NCBI GenBank assembly: GCA_965367295.1
Contig: CBDUHN010000003.1
Span: 62,001 to 126,000, forward strand
DNA from: JAIVHA01 sp965367295
GTDB taxonomy: Bacteria; Pseudomonadota; Gammaproteobacteria; DSM-19610
Length of the DNA: 64,000 bases
Direction of reading: 5' to 3'
The position numbers were made by a program, and so were the translations under genes. The notes under the pieces are model-generated. The model was given only the letters and a program-made list of their open reading frames with translations, was not told where the DNA came from and ran no database searches. Positions 53,287 through 61,927 of the stretch are shown here, one piece after another. Within the stretch, counting starts at the first letter, position 1; the number at the start of each line of letters is the position of its first letter.

Positions 53287-53622
53287 ATGAGCGAACGAGA
53301 TTCCTACCAGGCCATGCTGGCGGCCGTGCAGGCCTTTCACGACAAGCATGATTTCAAAAACACCGGCGGCGAGGAACTGAACTACCGCGTAGCACTGATG
53401 GCGGAGGAACTGGGCGAGATCTCCTCCTGCGTCACCAAAGGCAAGTCGAACGCCATGCTGGCGGAGGAGGTGGCGGACCTGTTCATCCTGTTGATGGGCA
53501 CCGCCATCGCCGCCGACTTCGATCTCAATGCCGCCTTCTGGGACAAGATGGACAAGTTGATGCAACGTGAGTCACGCATGGTCAACGGCCGCATCCGGGT
53601 CTCCGAATTCCGCGACATGTAG
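53287..53622 (+). CDS. MazG-like nucleotide pyrophosphohydrolase
   Basis: A 111-residue all-alpha NTP pyrophosphatase-like protein. It has the metal-binding pattern ALMAEELGEISSCV followed by LAEEVADLFILLMGTAIAADFDLN, the EExxE and ExxD motifs of the MazG superfamily. It may hydrolyse non-canonical or excess NTPs. It starts after a GAGGA site and is followed by gmhB after 17 bases. Confidence 0.85.
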   Translation: MSERDSYQAMLAAVQAFHDKHDFKNTGGEELNYRVALMAEELGEISSCVTKGKSNAMLAEEVADLFILLMGTAIAADFDLNAAFWDKMDKLMQRESRMVNGRIRVSEFRDM

Positions 53623-53639
53623 CGAGCATCGCAACTGCC

Positions 53640-54200
53640 ATGAAACTGGTCATTCTCAATCGCGACGGGGTCATCAACAAAACCTCCGATACCGGCATCC
53701 GATCTCCCGCTGAGTGGCAAGCGATTCCCGGCAGCCTGGATGCCATCGCACGCCTGGGCCGGGCCGGCTACCGGGTGATGGTGGTTACCAGTCAGCCAGG
53801 GATTGCCGATGGCTTGCTGAGCCTTGAAGGCCTGCACGCCATTCACCACAAAATGAACAGTGCCATTGCCGAGGCGGGTGGGGTGCTGGACGCCATCTTT
53901 GTCTGTCCCCATGGCCCCGAGGAAGGCTGTACCTGTCGCAAACCGGCACCAGGACTGTTGCTGGATATTGCCGAACGCGCCCGTACCGATCTTCAGGGCG
54001 TGCCATCCATCGGCGACTCCCTCGCGGATCTGCAGGCCGCGCTCGCAGCCGGGGCCACTCCCGTGTTGGTGAGAACCGGCAAGGGTCATCTCACCGAGCC
54101 ACAACTCGACCCGCAACAGGGCATTCCCGTGTTCGATGATCTGGCGCAGGTCGTGGACTATTGGCTGTCCCCTACCGATTCTATGGAAACTGAAGTATGA
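53640..54200 (+). CDS. gmhB: GmhB-like HAD phosphatase, nucleophile Asp replaced by Asn
   Basis: A 186-residue HAD phosphatase of the D-glycero-D-manno-heptose-1,7-bisphosphate phosphatase type, which acts in the making of ADP-heptose for LPS. The zinc loop CPHGPEEGCTCRKP and the metal motif SIGDSLADLQAA are intact. The first motif is ILNRDGVIN where the family has LDRDGVIN, so the catalytic nucleophile is Asn (codon AAT). Motif II reads TSQPGIADG instead of TNQSGIARG. Activity by the usual mechanism is not expected. It overlaps plsC by 4 bases and follows glyQS, as gmhB does in other gammaproteobacteria. Confidence 0.85.
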   Translation: MKLVILNRDGVINKTSDTGIRSPAEWQAIPGSLDAIARLGRAGYRVMVVTSQPGIADGLLSLEGLHAIHHKMNSAIAEAGGVLDAIFVCPHGPEEGCTCRKPAPGLLLDIAERARTDLQGVPSIGDSLADLQAALAAGATPVLVRTGKGHLTEPQLDPQQGIPVFDDLAQVVDYWLSPTDSMETEV

Positions 54201-55009
54201 GCAAGGTTGCAAGCCCTTCCTGGCGTCGCCCCGGCGACCCACCAGAAGTTATTCTTTTTATTAGATCTTTTATCTTCTGGCTCATATTTTTACTGACTAC
54301 TGTATTTTTTGCGCTTACATCGCTTTTATTGTCTCCATTTAGTTTTGGGGTACGCTATCGTTATATAAGCCAATGGGCACGCCTGAACCTGTGGTGGCTA
54401 CGGGTGACCTGCCGGCTCGAGGGGCGGGTGGAGGGAAAGGCGCATATCCCTGAGGGGCCCGCGATCATTTTTTCCAAACACCAGTCCACCTGGGAAACCC
54501 TGGTGCTGCAGTGCATCTTCCCGCCCCAGGTCTGGGTACTGAAACGGGAGTTGCTGAAAGTCCCCTTCTTCGGCTGGGGGCTGGCCCTGCTGGAACCCAT
54601 CGCCATCGATCGCGGCGCCGGGCGCAAGGCCGTGGAGCAGGTGGTGGAACAGGGCAAGGCGCGCCTGAAAAACGGCCGCTGGGTAGTGATCTTTCCGGAG
54701 GGTACCCGTATTGCTCCTGGCAAGCGCGGTCGCTACCGGGTTGGTGGCGCCCTGCTGGCGGAACGGTCCGGGTTTCCGGTGGTGCCAGTGGCCCACAATG
54801 CCGGTGAATTCTGGCCCCGCCACAGCTTCATCAAACGCCCCGGCGTGGTCACGGTACGCATCGGGCCCGCCATCGATCCCCAGGGCAAATCCGCCCAGGA
54901 AATCATTCAGCTCGCCGAGGAGTGGATCGAAACCACCATGAAGGAAATTACCACCCGACCGGACCTGTATGCCGCCGAGGTGGAGCGGGTGGAGAAGATT
55001 CCCGACTGA
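54197..55009 (+). CDS. plsC: 1-acyl-sn-glycerol-3-phosphate acyltransferase
   Basis: A 270-residue membrane acyltransferase that makes phosphatidic acid. One hydrophobic segment (IRSFIFWLIFLLTTVFFALTS) is followed by the acyltransferase motif KHQSTWET, with Glu in place of the usual Asp of HxxxxD, then WVLKRELLKVPFFGWGL and VIFPEGTRIAPGK. The ATG overlaps the gmhB stop. The transmembrane stretch (about 54240-54375) is much more AT-rich than the rest of the gene. Confidence 0.9.
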   Translation: MSKVASPSWRRPGDPPEVILFIRSFIFWLIFLLTTVFFALTSLLLSPFSFGVRYRYISQWARLNLWWLRVTCRLEGRVEGKAHIPEGPAIIFSKHQSTWETLVLQCIFPPQVWVLKRELLKVPFFGWGLALLEPIAIDRGAGRKAVEQVVEQGKARLKNGRWVVIFPEGTRIAPGKRGRYRVGGALLAERSGFPVVPVAHNAGEFWPRHSFIKRPGVVTVRIGPAIDPQGKSAQEIIQLAEEWIETTMKEITTRPDLYAAEVERVEKIPD

Positions 55010-55397
55010 AGAGCTGTAGCACCGGCCCTGGCCTGGCTGGCCTTTTTACAGGGAACTGGTATGCTCAAATCTGCATGTTTGGCCGGCCATTCACTTACAT
55101 CGGCTTTTCCTTGGCGGGAATTTGTCATGTCACACCACCCTCTGCATAACCGTGGCCTGTGGGCCCTGATCCCCAGCCCGATCACCGCGGGAACTCGCAC
55201 CGTCACGCGAGGCTAAACCGGGGCGCGCTCTAGCCGCGCTCCGGCCTCTTTCCAATCGTCCCCGATTTTGTTGTTCCGCCCTTACACAGGCGGTGCATTG
55301 CTATCGATTCGCCAGTGTTCAGCCGGACCACATGGTTGGCACTGAAGTGGGCCAGCCAATGGCCGGGCTTGTTTCTCTTTTCACAGGAACTGTATCC
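55010..55397. other. 388-base intergenic region before rnk
   Basis: The stretch holds a GGCC-rich segment followed by TTTTT at 55024-55047, which could act as a weak terminator for plsC, and a 29-codon open frame at 55126-55215 that I do not consider a gene. I see no clear promoter. Confidence 0.4.
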
Positions 55398-55811
55398 ATG
55401 CATCCACATACCGACCATCTATCCCGTCATGACGTCCAGCGTCTGACGCGCCTGATCCAGAACATCACCCCGGACAATTGCGCAACTGAATCCCTGGAAC
55501 GACTGATCGACAAGCTGCAGGACTGCGATGAATTACTACCGCGCGACGTACCTGCAGACCTGGTCACCATGCACAGCGTGGTGGTGTTGCGCGACCTTGT
55601 TCAAAACAAAACCATGGAATGCACTTTGGTCTTTCCGAATGGAGCCGACGCGACGGCGAGACGTATCTCGGTCCTTGCCCCGCTCGGCACGGCCCTGCTC
55701 GGCGCCCGTGTCGGAGAAATCATCGAGGTGACACTGCCGACCGCCTTGCGCCGCTGGCAGGTGGAATCCCTGCTGTATCAGCCGGAGGCGGCCGGGGATT
55801 TCAATCTCTAG
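55398..55811 (+). CDS. rnk: Rnk-like regulator of nucleoside diphosphate kinase (GreA/B family)
   Basis: A 137-residue protein with an N-terminal helical region (LSRHDVQRLTRLIQNI, ESLERLIDKLQDCDEL) and a C-terminal GreA/GreB-like FKBP-type domain (VTMHSVVVLRDLVQNKTMECTLVFP, RISVLAPLGTALLGARVGEIIEVTLP). The length equals E. coli Rnk (136). It binds RNA polymerase in the family. The ATG at 55398 follows an AGGA site. Confidence 0.85.
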   Translation: MHPHTDHLSRHDVQRLTRLIQNITPDNCATESLERLIDKLQDCDELLPRDVPADLVTMHSVVVLRDLVQNKTMECTLVFPNGADATARRISVLAPLGTALLGARVGEIIEVTLPTALRRWQVESLLYQPEAAGDFNL

Positions 55812-55873
55812 GGCCTGTTGATGTTATCTGTCGATATTTTCATTCACTGCGTCTTGATTGGGGAGGCTCACGC

Positions 55874-56404
55874 ATGTCTATCTATCTGCTCGAACAGCTG
55901 GTTCGCAAGCATGGACTCGATATACAAATCCGTTTCGCCACCGAGGCGGCGAAACTATTCGCCCCGCATCCGACCATGGTTGCACAGGTATCACCGCGGG
56001 GCCTGCGCCTGCTGGCCGAAGGCGAGACGCAACTCGCCGAGGCCACGGCGCTACTGCGCCATCACTACCCGGAGGCCCTCGAGATCGACGAACCACGGGT
56101 TCGTTACCAGGATGACCCTGAACCGGCCGAGCCGATCATGTGGATGATCATCGACACCCTGCCCATCTACCTGTCACTACTGCGTACCAACCTGCTCAGG
56201 CGTCGGGCGCTATTGATCGATTGTGAAGATCCCTCCCCGACCGGTACGCCCGGATACATCCAGCTATGTGCCCAGGCCCCACTGGCAGAGTTGCTCGGCT
56301 ATGAAACCGAACTCGATTTCCTGTCCGGCGGCAACGCCCGACTCCAAATGGGCTTCAGCCACTATGCGCCACTGCACAGCAGCGGACCGGGTGGCGCAGC
56401 ATGA
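55874..56404 (+). CDS. stand-alone protein resembling EF-G domains III and V
   Basis: A 176-residue protein. Residues about 85-170 match domain V of elongation factor G: AEPIMWMIIDT, TNLLRRRALLIDCED, PLAELLGYETELDFLSGGNARLQMGFSHYAP, corresponding to EPIM, LNRRRG, PLAEMFGYAT and MEFSHY in EF-G. Residues about 35-80 (RLLAEGETQLAEATALLRHHYP, EIDEPRVRYQ) resemble the end of domain III. There is no GTPase domain, domain II or domain IV. The ATG follows a strong GGGAGG site, so it looks like an intact small gene and not just a remnant. The role is unknown; it lies 62 bases after rnk. Confidence 0.75.
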   Translation: MSIYLLEQLVRKHGLDIQIRFATEAAKLFAPHPTMVAQVSPRGLRLLAEGETQLAEATALLRHHYPEALEIDEPRVRYQDDPEPAEPIMWMIIDTLPIYLSLLRTNLLRRRALLIDCEDPSPTGTPGYIQLCAQAPLAELLGYETELDFLSGGNARLQMGFSHYAPLHSSGPGGAA

Positions 56405-56929
56405 TGCGTATCGCAGCAAGGAGCAAGGCCGACCGGTAGGCATGGGGCTGGAACAGTAAAACTTCCAAAGTGTCGCGGAGGCACGCTCCATCCGGTCGCC
56501 CTCCTCAGCTCCACGCCTTCGTTATGGATGCCCATTTTATTGGGTTCTAACCGCCCAGGTGCCTTCTATAATCCTCCTCGATGCCCGGCGTGACGCGGAT
56601 AGGATCATCGCCAGGATTGGTCCGGGCGGGTACTTGGTAATCTGGCTTTTCTTCCCCCCGGGCCGCGCTCCACCACAGCCGTCGTCATTCGTAACGCGCT
56701 GCTGCTGGTTCTGGAGCGCGCTGCCCTGGACATACTGGAGCAACGTGGCGAGCATGACGCCCCATTGCGAATCCTCGAATCAATTGTCAAGACGGTGGCT
56801 GGCCAGTTACGTTGGGCCCGTAGCGAACTGGTTCGCATCGAATCCGGCGAGTGGCACACCCCGATAGCACGCATCATGGTCCAACGACTCCCCAGGGGAG
56901 AACTCTGCAAAAGTGATAAGGAGCTGGAA
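56405..56929. pseudogene. 525-base stretch with possible decayed coding sequence before gdx
   Basis: One frame (56559-56660) gives IILLDARRDADRIIARIG then GYLVIWLFFPPG, and a different frame (about 56655-56920) gives VVIRNALLLVLERAALDILEQ, LRILESIVKTVAGQLRWARS and VRIESGEWHTPIARIMVQRL, running into gdx. Joined by one frameshift these would make a protein of about 115 residues, which I cannot name. No guanidine riboswitch motif was recognised here. Confidence 0.35.
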
Positions 56930-57250
56930 ATGGCTTGGGCTATTCTCGTGATCGCCGGTCTGTTTGAGATGGGTTGGGCGATCGGATTGAAATATACAGA
57001 AGGCTTCACCCGCTTGTGGCCCACGGTCTGGACGCTCCTCAGCATAATCATCAGTCTCGGGCTGCTGGGTATCGCCATGAAGTCCCTTCCCGTGGGCACA
57101 GCCTATGCGGTCTGGGTGGGAGTAGGGGCGGTGGGCACCGTGATTCTTGGCATGTTGCTGTTCGGAGAGCCTGCGGGTATCGCCCGACTCATCAGCATCG
57201 CACTCATCCTTGCGGGAATTATCGGCCTTCGGCTGACTTCATCTGCTTAA
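56930..57250 (+). CDS. gdx: guanidinium exporter Gdx (SugE subfamily of SMR)
   Basis: A 106-residue four-helix small multidrug resistance protein. The central Glu lies in VIAGLFEMGWAIGLKYTEGFTRLWPT, and the Gdx/SugE-type segment AMKSLPVGTAYAVWVGVGAVGTVILGMLLFGEP is present. Gdx proteins exchange guanidinium for protons as dual-topology dimers. The ATG follows AAGGAG. It converges on gyrB, 41 bases away. Confidence 0.9.
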   Translation: MAWAILVIAGLFEMGWAIGLKYTEGFTRLWPTVWTLLSIIISLGLLGIAMKSLPVGTAYAVWVGVGAVGTVILGMLLFGEPAGIARLISIALILAGIIGLRLTSSA

Positions 57251-57291
57251 TCCGGGTACACGCCAATTTGCTTGCGCTGCTCTGTGATGAA

Positions 57292-59697
57292 TCACACATC
57301 CAGATTGGCCACCGAAAGCGCATTGCGTTCGATGAACTCGCGGCGCGGTTCCACGTGGTCGCCCATCAGGGTAGTGAAGATCTCGTCGGCGGCTACGGCG
57401 TCCTCGATCTGCACCTGTAGCATGCGACGGCTGTCGGGGTTCATGGTGGTTTCCCACAGCTGATCCGGGTTCATTTCTCCCAGTCCCTTGTAGCGCTGGA
57501 TGTGCTGACCACGCTTGGCTTCCTCGAACAGCCACTCGATGGCCTGTTTCAGGCTGGCGATAGGCTGGCTGCGTTCGCCACGCTGTACATAGGCACCTGC
57601 ACCCAGCATGCCTTCGAGCTGACTTCCCAGGGCCAGCATGCGCTGGTAGTCGCCGCTGGCGAAGAATTCGCTGGGCAAGGTCTGCTCGGAGGCGACGATG
57701 CCATGGGTACGCTTGCGAATATGGATCGTGAAGCCACTCTGGTCCTCCCGCGGCTCCAGCACCAGATCGATGTGCTGACCCGATGGCTGGTCAGCGTTGA
57801 CCCGGCCAGCGAGTTCCTCTACCCAACGGCCCATCATGGCCAGGTCGGCGAGCTGTGCCTCGCCGAGGGCCGACATGAAGACCATCTTTTCCATCACCAG
57901 GTGATGGTAACGCCGGGACATACGCTGAATTGCCGCCGATACGCCCATGTACTGGTTGGCGAGGGTTTCCAGGCCGGGACCGCTGATGGGAGATTCCGGG
58001 TTCACGTACAGGGTCGCCTTGTCCAAAGCCGCCGAAAGGAGATAGGCGTTTAGTGCCGCATCATCCTTAACATATTGTTCTTGCTTACCTTTTTTAGCTT
58101 TATAGAGTGGGGGCTGGGCAATATAGACATAGCCCGCTTCGATCAATTCGGGCATCTGGCGGTAGAAGAAAGTCAACAGCAGGGTGCGGATATGGGAGCC
58201 GTCCACATCGGCATCGGTCATGATGATGATGCGGTGATAGCGTAACTTGTCAATGTTGAATTCTTCCCGGCCGATACCGCAGCCCAGGGCAGTGATCAAG
58301 GTGCCCACTTCAGCGGAGGACAGCATTTTGTCGAACCGTGCCTTCTCCACATTCAGGATTTTGCCCTTCAGGGGCAGGATGGCCTGGGTGCGGCGATCCC
58401 GCCCCTGCTTGGCGGAGCCACCGGCGGAATCACCCTCCACCAGGTAGAGTTCGGACAGCGCCGGGTCCCGCTCTTGGCAGTCGGCCAGTTTGCCGGGCAG
58501 GCCGGCAATATCCAGCGCCCCCTTGCGGCGGGTCATTTCCCGGGCCTTGCGGGCAGCCTCGCGGGCACGGGCGGCCTCGACGATCTTGGCGGTAATGGCC
58601 TTGGCTTCACCGGGATATTCCAGCAGATAGCTGGCCAGGTTCTCGGCCACCACCGACTCCACCACGCCCTTGACCTCGGAGGACACGAGTTTGTCCTTGG
58701 TCTGGGAGGAAAACTTGGGATCCGGCACCTTTATCGACAATACCGCCGTGAGGCCTTCCCGGGCATCATCGCCGGTCGTCCCCACCTTGGCCTTCTTGGC
58801 GATGCCCTCATTTTCCATGTACTGGTTCAGGGTGCGGGTCAGGGCACTGCGAAAACCGGCCAGGTGGGTGCCACCATCGCGCTGGGGTATATTGTTGGTA
58901 AAACAGAAGATATTTTCCTGATAGGAATCATTCCACTGCATCGCCAGTTCCACGCCGGTACCGTCTTTCTGGCCCACCACATAGAACACCTGCTGGTGCA
59001 ACGGGGTCTTGTTGCGGTTGAGATGTTCCACAAAGGATCGAATACCCCCCTGGTATTCGAACACATCGCTCTTGTCCGTCCTCTCATCGGTGAGCTTGAT
59101 ACGCACCCCGGAATTCAGGAAAGACAGTTCGCGCAGACGTTTGGTCAGAATATCGTAGTGGAATTCAAGATCCGTGAAGATCTCGGCACTGGGCTTGAAA
59201 CGAATTTCTGTGCCCGTGGTATCCGCATCACCCACGACGGCCAGCGGCGCCTGGGGCTCACCCATGCGATATTCCTGGGAGTGAAGCTTGCCGTCGCGAC
59301 GAATGCTGAGCAACAGCCACTCGGAGAGGGCATTCACTACCGATACCCCTACACCATGCAGGCCACCCGAAACCTTGTAGGAGTTGTCATCAAATTTTCC
59401 GCCGGCATGCAGCACGGTCATAATGACCTCAGCGGCGGAACGGCCTTCCTCGGGATGGATATCCACCGGAATGCCACGACCATCATCCTGGACCCCCACT
59501 GAGCCATCCGCGTAGATGGTTACGGTGATTTCCGAGCAGTAATTCGCCAGTGCCTCGTCAATGGAGTTATCCACCACCTCAAATACCATGTGGTGCAGAC
59601 CCGTACCGTCATCGGTGTCGCCGATGTACATGCCGGGGCGTTTGCGCACCGCATCCAAACCTTTCAAGACTTTGATATTCGAAGAGTCGTAGCTCAT
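57292..59697 (-). CDS. gyrB: DNA gyrase subunit B
   Basis: An 801-residue type II topoisomerase subunit, close to E. coli GyrB (804) and including the gammaproteobacterial insertion in the TOPRIM region. It has the GHKL ATPase motifs VDNSIDEALA, QDDGRGIPVD and GGLHGVGVSVVNALS, the TOPRIM motif LVEGDSAGGSAKQGRDR, IIMTDADVDGSHI, and the C-terminal QRYKGLGEMNPDQLWETTM. It follows recF in the dnaA-dnaN-recF-gyrB order. Confidence 0.97.
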   Translation of the reverse strand: MSYDSSNIKVLKGLDAVRKRPGMYIGDTDDGTGLHHMVFEVVDNSIDEALANYCSEITVTIYADGSVGVQDDGRGIPVDIHPEEGRSAAEVIMTVLHAGGKFDDNSYKVSGGLHGVGVSVVNALSEWLLLSIRRDGKLHSQEYRMGEPQAPLAVVGDADTTGTEIRFKPSAEIFTDLEFHYDILTKRLRELSFLNSGVRIKLTDERTDKSDVFEYQGGIRSFVEHLNRNKTPLHQQVFYVVGQKDGTGVELAMQWNDSYQENIFCFTNNIPQRDGGTHLAGFRSALTRTLNQYMENEGIAKKAKVGTTGDDAREGLTAVLSIKVPDPKFSSQTKDKLVSSEVKGVVESVVAENLASYLLEYPGEAKAITAKIVEAARAREAARKAREMTRRKGALDIAGLPGKLADCQERDPALSELYLVEGDSAGGSAKQGRDRRTQAILPLKGKILNVEKARFDKMLSSAEVGTLITALGCGIGREEFNIDKLRYHRIIIMTDADVDGSHIRTLLLTFFYRQMPELIEAGYVYIAQPPLYKAKKGKQEQYVKDDAALNAYLLSAALDKATLYVNPESPISGPGLETLANQYMGVSAAIQRMSRRYHHLVMEKMVFMSALGEAQLADLAMMGRWVEELAGRVNADQPSGQHIDLVLEPREDQSGFTIHIRKRTHGIVASEQTLPSEFFASGDYQRMLALGSQLEGMLGAGAYVQRGERSQPIASLKQAIEWLFEEAKRGQHIQRYKGLGEMNPDQLWETTMNPDSRRMLQVQIEDAVAADEIFTTLMGDHVEPRREFIERNALSVANLDV

Positions 59698-59725
59698 ATC
59701 CGGTTCCCTATAGGCATTCGCCGCA

Positions 59726-60802
59726 TTATATCACTTCCTGCACAACACCGTGTTCCACGTGAAACCGTGCCGGCGTTGCCCAAATATCCAGATCAAGTCC
59801 CGCAGCCTGGATGGCCGTGATAAACACCTGGGCCTGGAGCTGCTGCAACTGCTGCAGTACCCGGGATTGGTGTTCGCGGTCCAATTCTGCCGGAAGGTCA
59901 TCGATCAGGAACAGGCAGGTTTGATCCCGCTTCAGCCGCAATAATTCCGCCTGCGCCAACAGCAGGGCGGTTACCAGTTGCTTCTGCTGTCCTCGAGACA
60001 GTCGTTCCCGTAAATCCTGGTCTTCATGCAGAAACTGCAGATCCGCACGATGGGGACCAACACGGGTAAAGCCCTGTTCGCGGTCCCTTGCCAGGGAATC
60101 GGCCAGCGCCTCGGCATAGTGGGTACGTTGTGCCCAACCTGGCGAGTAATGGAACCCGATGGACTGCATGCCAAGAATTTCTTGTGCCTGCCGGGCAAAC
60201 AGGGGCTCCAGCTCAGCCAGATAGTGCACCCGCAACACATGGATCTGCTCACCCGCTGCTAGTAATGCCGAATCCCAGGCACGGACCTGCGCCTCTGGCG
60301 CGCCACTGCGCAGAACGCTATTGCGCTGTTTCAACGCCAGGGAATAGTTTGTCCAGATACCATGGAACGATGGTTCCACGTGAAACAAGCCCCAGTCGAT
60401 GAATTGCCGGCGGAATTTCGGGCCTTCTTCCAGTACTTTATGCAGATCCGAGGTCATACTCACCAGCGGAAAGTGGTTCGCCAACTCGGAAACCCTTCGC
60501 ACCGGGGTCCCTCCCAGACGAATCTCCATTTCCTTGCGGCCTCGCCGCAGTCCCACCGGGATCGAGCGTGCCGACTCCTGCAGGGTTGCCACCAGCTGAA
60601 AGGCGTCAGTTCCCTCGCGGATCAACTGGTCGCTGCGGTGGGTACGAAAGGAGCGAACCCGGGCGAGAAAGTGGATCGCTTCCAGAATGCTGGTCTTGCC
60701 GGCCGCATTGCAGCCGGTGATGAGATTGCAGCCAGGGGATAATTCCAGGGTGGCAGAAGCAAGATTGCGGAAATCCTGGATGGTAAGGCGGGAAAGCGTC
60801 AT
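59726..60802 (-). CDS. recF: DNA replication and repair protein RecF
   Basis: A 358-residue SMC-like ATPase that loads RecA at single-strand gaps. Walker A is ITGCNAAGKTSILEAIHFL, the signature motif is RLSRGQQKQLVTALLLAQ, and Walker B is CLFLIDDLPAELD. It lies 24 bases after dnaN and 28 bases before gyrB. The coding sequence contains two parS-like sites. Confidence 0.95.
   Translation of the reverse strand: MTLSRLTIQDFRNLASATLELSPGCNLITGCNAAGKTSILEAIHFLARVRSFRTHRSDQLIREGTDAFQLVATLQESARSIPVGLRRGRKEMEIRLGGTPVRRVSELANHFPLVSMTSDLHKVLEEGPKFRRQFIDWGLFHVEPSFHGIWTNYSLALKQRNSVLRSGAPEAQVRAWDSALLAAGEQIHVLRVHYLAELEPLFARQAQEILGMQSIGFHYSPGWAQRTHYAEALADSLARDREQGFTRVGPHRADLQFLHEDQDLRERLSRGQQKQLVTALLLAQAELLRLKRDQTCLFLIDDLPAELDREHQSRVLQQLQQLQAQVFITAIQAAGLDLDIWATPARFHVEHGVVQEVI
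59751..59766. promoter_or_regulatory. parS-like ParB binding site 1 (within recF)
   Basis: TGTTCCACGTGAAACC matches the ParB consensus TGTTNCACGTGAAACA at all defined positions but the last. It overlaps the recF 3' end, about 2.2 kb from the dnaN-dnaA gap. Confidence 0.75.
60372..60387. promoter_or_regulatory. parS-like ParB binding site 2 (within recF)
   Basis: GGTTCCACGTGAAACA matches the ParB consensus at all defined positions but the first. It is 621 bases from site 1. Clusters of two or more parS near oriC are usual for bacterial chromosomes. Confidence 0.75.
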
Positions 60803-60826
60803 ACCCGAAACACGGGCGCAACGGCC

Positions 60827-61927
60827 CTAGAGCCGCATAGGCATTACCACGTACTGGCAACGCGTCGTGCCGGGTTCCTGGACCAGGCAACTGCTGTTGG
60901 AATCGCTCAACACCGTTTCCACCTGTGCCGATCGCAATGCCGCCAGGGCATCCAGCAGGTAGGTCACGTTGAATCCGATCTCCAGGCTGCCTCCCTGGTA
61001 TTCCACTTCCACTTCCTCGTCGGCCTGTTCCTGTTCCGGGTTATGGGCCTGGATGCGCAGCGCATTGGGGTCCAGGTTGAGGCGGATGCCACGGTATTTT
61101 TCATTGGACAGGATCGAGGTACGAGTCAGAGCCTGGCGCAACAGCTCCCGGTCGGCTACCACCCGTTTGTCACCACCCTTGGGCACCACCCGCTGGTAAT
61201 CGGGAAAACGGCCATCGATCAGCTTTGAGGTAAAACGGATATCCGGGGTGGCAACCCGAATATGATTACTGCCGATCTCCACCTTTGCCTCCGCCTCACT
61301 GTCCTCCAGCAACCGCAGCAGTTCCTGGATACCCTTGCGTGGCACAATGACCTGCTGGCCATCGGCACCTTCCACCTCGGCGTCCATATCGCAAAGGGCC
61401 AATCGATGGCCATCGGTAGCCACCGCGCGCACCAGCTTGTCATTCAGTTCCAGCATCAGGCCATTGAGGTAATAACGCACATCCTGCTGTGCCATGGAAA
61501 AATGGGTGCGCTCGATCAGTTCCTTGAATTCCTTCTGGGGAACGGCGAATTGCTGGGATCCGGCTGCCTGTTCCACCACCGGGAATTCCGTGGCCGGCAG
61601 AGTGGAGAGGGTGAAGCGGCTGCGGCCTGACTGGACCAGCACCCGGTCATCGGCTTGGCTAATGTTGATGTTTACACCTTCCGGCAGGGTACGGCAGATA
61701 TCGAACAGTTTCCGCGCGGGTATGGTGACTTCGCCGGGTTCATCCACTTCCACGGTGACACGGGCCTGCAGTTCCACTTCCAGGTCGGTGGCGGTGAGTT
61801 CAAGGCCTTCTGCAGTCGCCTGTACCAGCACGTTGCCCAGTACTGGCAGAGTCTGGCGTCGTTCAACCACTCCGATGACCTGTTGCAGGGGTTTCAGCAA
61901 TGCTTCGCGTTGAATCTGGAATTTCAT
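60827..61927 (-). CDS. dnaN: DNA polymerase III beta sliding clamp
   Basis: A 366-residue clamp, the same length as E. coli DnaN. It has the three-domain clamp pattern, from KFQIQREALLKPLQQVIGVVERRQTLPVLGNVL to the family C-terminus CQYVVMPMRL. It lies between recF and the oriC-like gap. Confidence 0.96.
   Translation of the reverse strand: MKFQIQREALLKPLQQVIGVVERRQTLPVLGNVLVQATAEGLELTATDLEVELQARVTVEVDEPGEVTIPARKLFDICRTLPEGVNINISQADDRVLVQSGRSRFTLSTLPATEFPVVEQAAGSQQFAVPQKEFKELIERTHFSMAQQDVRYYLNGLMLELNDKLVRAVATDGHRLALCDMDAEVEGADGQQVIVPRKGIQELLRLLEDSEAEAKVEIGSNHIRVATPDIRFTSKLIDGRFPDYQRVVPKGGDKRVVADRELLRQALTRTSILSNEKYRGIRLNLDPNALRIQAHNPEQEQADEEVEVEYQGGSLEIGFNVTYLLDALAALRSAQVETVLSDSNSSCLVQEPGTTRCQYVVMPMRL

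Noticed and set aside
56470..56929. Guanidine riboswitch upstream of gdx
   Set aside because: A GGAG...CTCC hairpin with an ACGC loop occurs near 56478, but the paired ACGR loops of guanidine-II and the guanidine-III core were not found.
57347..57362. Third CACGTG-centred parS candidate in the 3' end of gyrB
   Set aside because: Only the left half matches the ParB consensus; the right half has four of five mismatches, and the codons encode a conserved GyrB segment.
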